From positions 68,804,842 to 68,868,841 of the forward strand of contig OZ038488.1 in assembly GCA_964036315.1 (NCBI GenBank): a stretch of DNA of 64,000 nt, written 5' to 3'. This document shows positions 63,690 to 64,000 of this stretch, in pieces. How positions within the stretch are numbered: position 1 is the first letter of the stretch; each line of letters begins with the position of its first letter. Source of the DNA: Acanthosepion esculentum (lineage: Eukaryota > Mollusca > Cephalopoda > Sepiida > Sepiidae). The notes beneath the pieces are model-generated. The model ran no database searches and was not told the DNA's origin. It saw nothing but the letters and a program-made list of their open reading frames with translations. The position numbers and the translations under genes are program-made.

Positions 63690-63694
<5 letters not shown>
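63265..63694 (-). mobile_element. Ribozyme-bearing tRNA-promoter element, copy C (1.1-mer)
   Basis: Direct repeat ATGTGAAATTATTAGGAG...GATTCAT at 63,271-63,314 and 63,647-63,694, giving a 376-bp unit. Minus strand: GAGCGGCTTGGTGATAGTAG, TTCCACCACGGAATATGTGA, then tRNA-like GCCCGTTGGACCAGTTGGTA (A box) and CAGGGTTACAATTCTCGG (B box), TAGTGGATGC, the hammerhead, then TTCTGCATTCTGTTGAGG and AGACTCGATGAATC. Best copy of the family. (TA)n flanks both outer ends. Confidence 0.85.
63349..63395 (-). ncRNA. Hammerhead ribozyme, complete
   Basis: Minus strand: helix I GCACTG/CAGTGC, six perfect pairs; CTGATGA; helix II GTCC-GAAATATA-GGAC; GAA; helix III ACGG/CCGT, self-complementary with no loop (or AC-GGCC-GT); cleavage after GTC, at the base opposite 63,355. 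No mismatch in any stem or core. Short palindromic helix III is the form that works best as a dimer. It lies about 10 nt downstream of the B box region of the same element. Confidence 0.85.
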
Positions 63695-63751
<57 letters not shown>

Positions 63752-63774
63752 CCTCTTGGAATTATTTTTTATAC

Positions 63775-63810
<36 letters not shown>

Positions 63811-63871
63811 GTATATATATTTATATATTTTACATATATGATTGCATATGTATGTGGATATTTACCACAAT

Positions 63872-63955
<84 letters not shown>
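63695..63955. repeat. (TA)n, (TATG)n, (TCTA)n microsatellites
   Basis: TA 63,695-63,748; TA/TATG near 63,776-63,830; (TCTA)n(TA)n 63,876-63,955. Confidence 0.95.
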
Positions 63956-63959
<4 letters not shown>

Positions 63960-64000
63960 ATAATTTCTTATTACTATTAATTTAGGCAGTATATTTAGGA

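Overview
The window looks like transposon-filled, intron- or intergenic-type DNA of a cephalopod mollusc, most likely an octopus. That is an inference: the sequence is AT-rich, is studded with dozens of long (TA)n/(CA)n arrays, and carries tRNA-derived SINEs together with LINE, Penelope, Tc1/mariner, Merlin, hAT and Helitron relics in one stretch. I found no convincing host exon, no rRNA and no functional tRNA gene. Nearly every protein-like stretch is a broken mobile-element gene.

Labels used here are mine. LINE-A is a CR1/Jockey-like element whose 3' tail reads T-tract + TCACCCCAAGCAAGGCG on the antisense strand (8 copies, plus two related plus-strand relics). LINE-B is an RTE-like element ending in a Lys-Gly-His-type C-terminus (9 fragments). 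LINE-C is an I-like element with C-terminal RNase H and CCHC motif (one 2.8 kb copy, one lone tail). LINE-D is RTE-like, with an FxYLG motif and in one copy a C2H2 finger. SINE-1 is a tRNA-derived SINE (about 8 copies). SINE-2 is a tRNA headed element whose tail is also found after a Penelope ribozyme.

Layout. 0-7.3 kb: LINE-B/D pieces, a Tc1 relic, a broken Helitron helicase (3.96-5.34 kb) and a 434-bp insertion (6.59-7.02 kb). 7.3-16 kb: SINE-1 copies, LINE-D, LINE-C, LINE-A. 16-26 kb: microsatellites, degenerate minisatellites, LINE-A, a higher-order minisatellite and an invertebrate repeat-protein relic. 26.5-28.8 kb: a Merlin transposon with a second Merlin-type element inserted in it with a perfect 9-bp target duplication, abutted by a probable solo LTR. 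29.8-31.4 kb: a mariner gene split by a LINE-A and a SINE. 31.8-46.3 kb: Penelope-type relics, ribozyme-bearing repeats, a P-like transposase end and a 121-bp-arm palindrome. 46.8-49 kb: LINE-B with nested LINE-A, then SINE-1. 52-57.3 kb: hAT, MITE and Tc1 remnants. 59-60.1 kb: a hairpin-rich 230-bp tandem array. 61-64 kb: LINE-B, a mariner N-terminus, a Penelope GIY-YIG end and another ribozyme SINE.

The main discovery candidate is a set of hammerhead-ribozyme motifs in at least two element types: (i) a tRNA-promoter element of about 352-376 bp (three copies at 32.7, 40.6 and 63.3 kb), each of two copies being a 1.1-mer of a tandem unit and one carrying a complete hammerhead, closely resembling the Schistosoma Sm-alpha/retrozyme architecture; and (ii) Penelope-associated hammerheads at 35.5, 37.3 and 43.8 kb, with decayed relatives at 14.3, 46.3, 50.2 and 59.1 kb. 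At 37 kb an 87-bp inverted copy begins exactly at the predicted cleavage site. At 43.8 kb the ribozyme is followed by the same tail that follows a tRNA head in SINE-2. All calls were made by eye; no database search or folding program was run.
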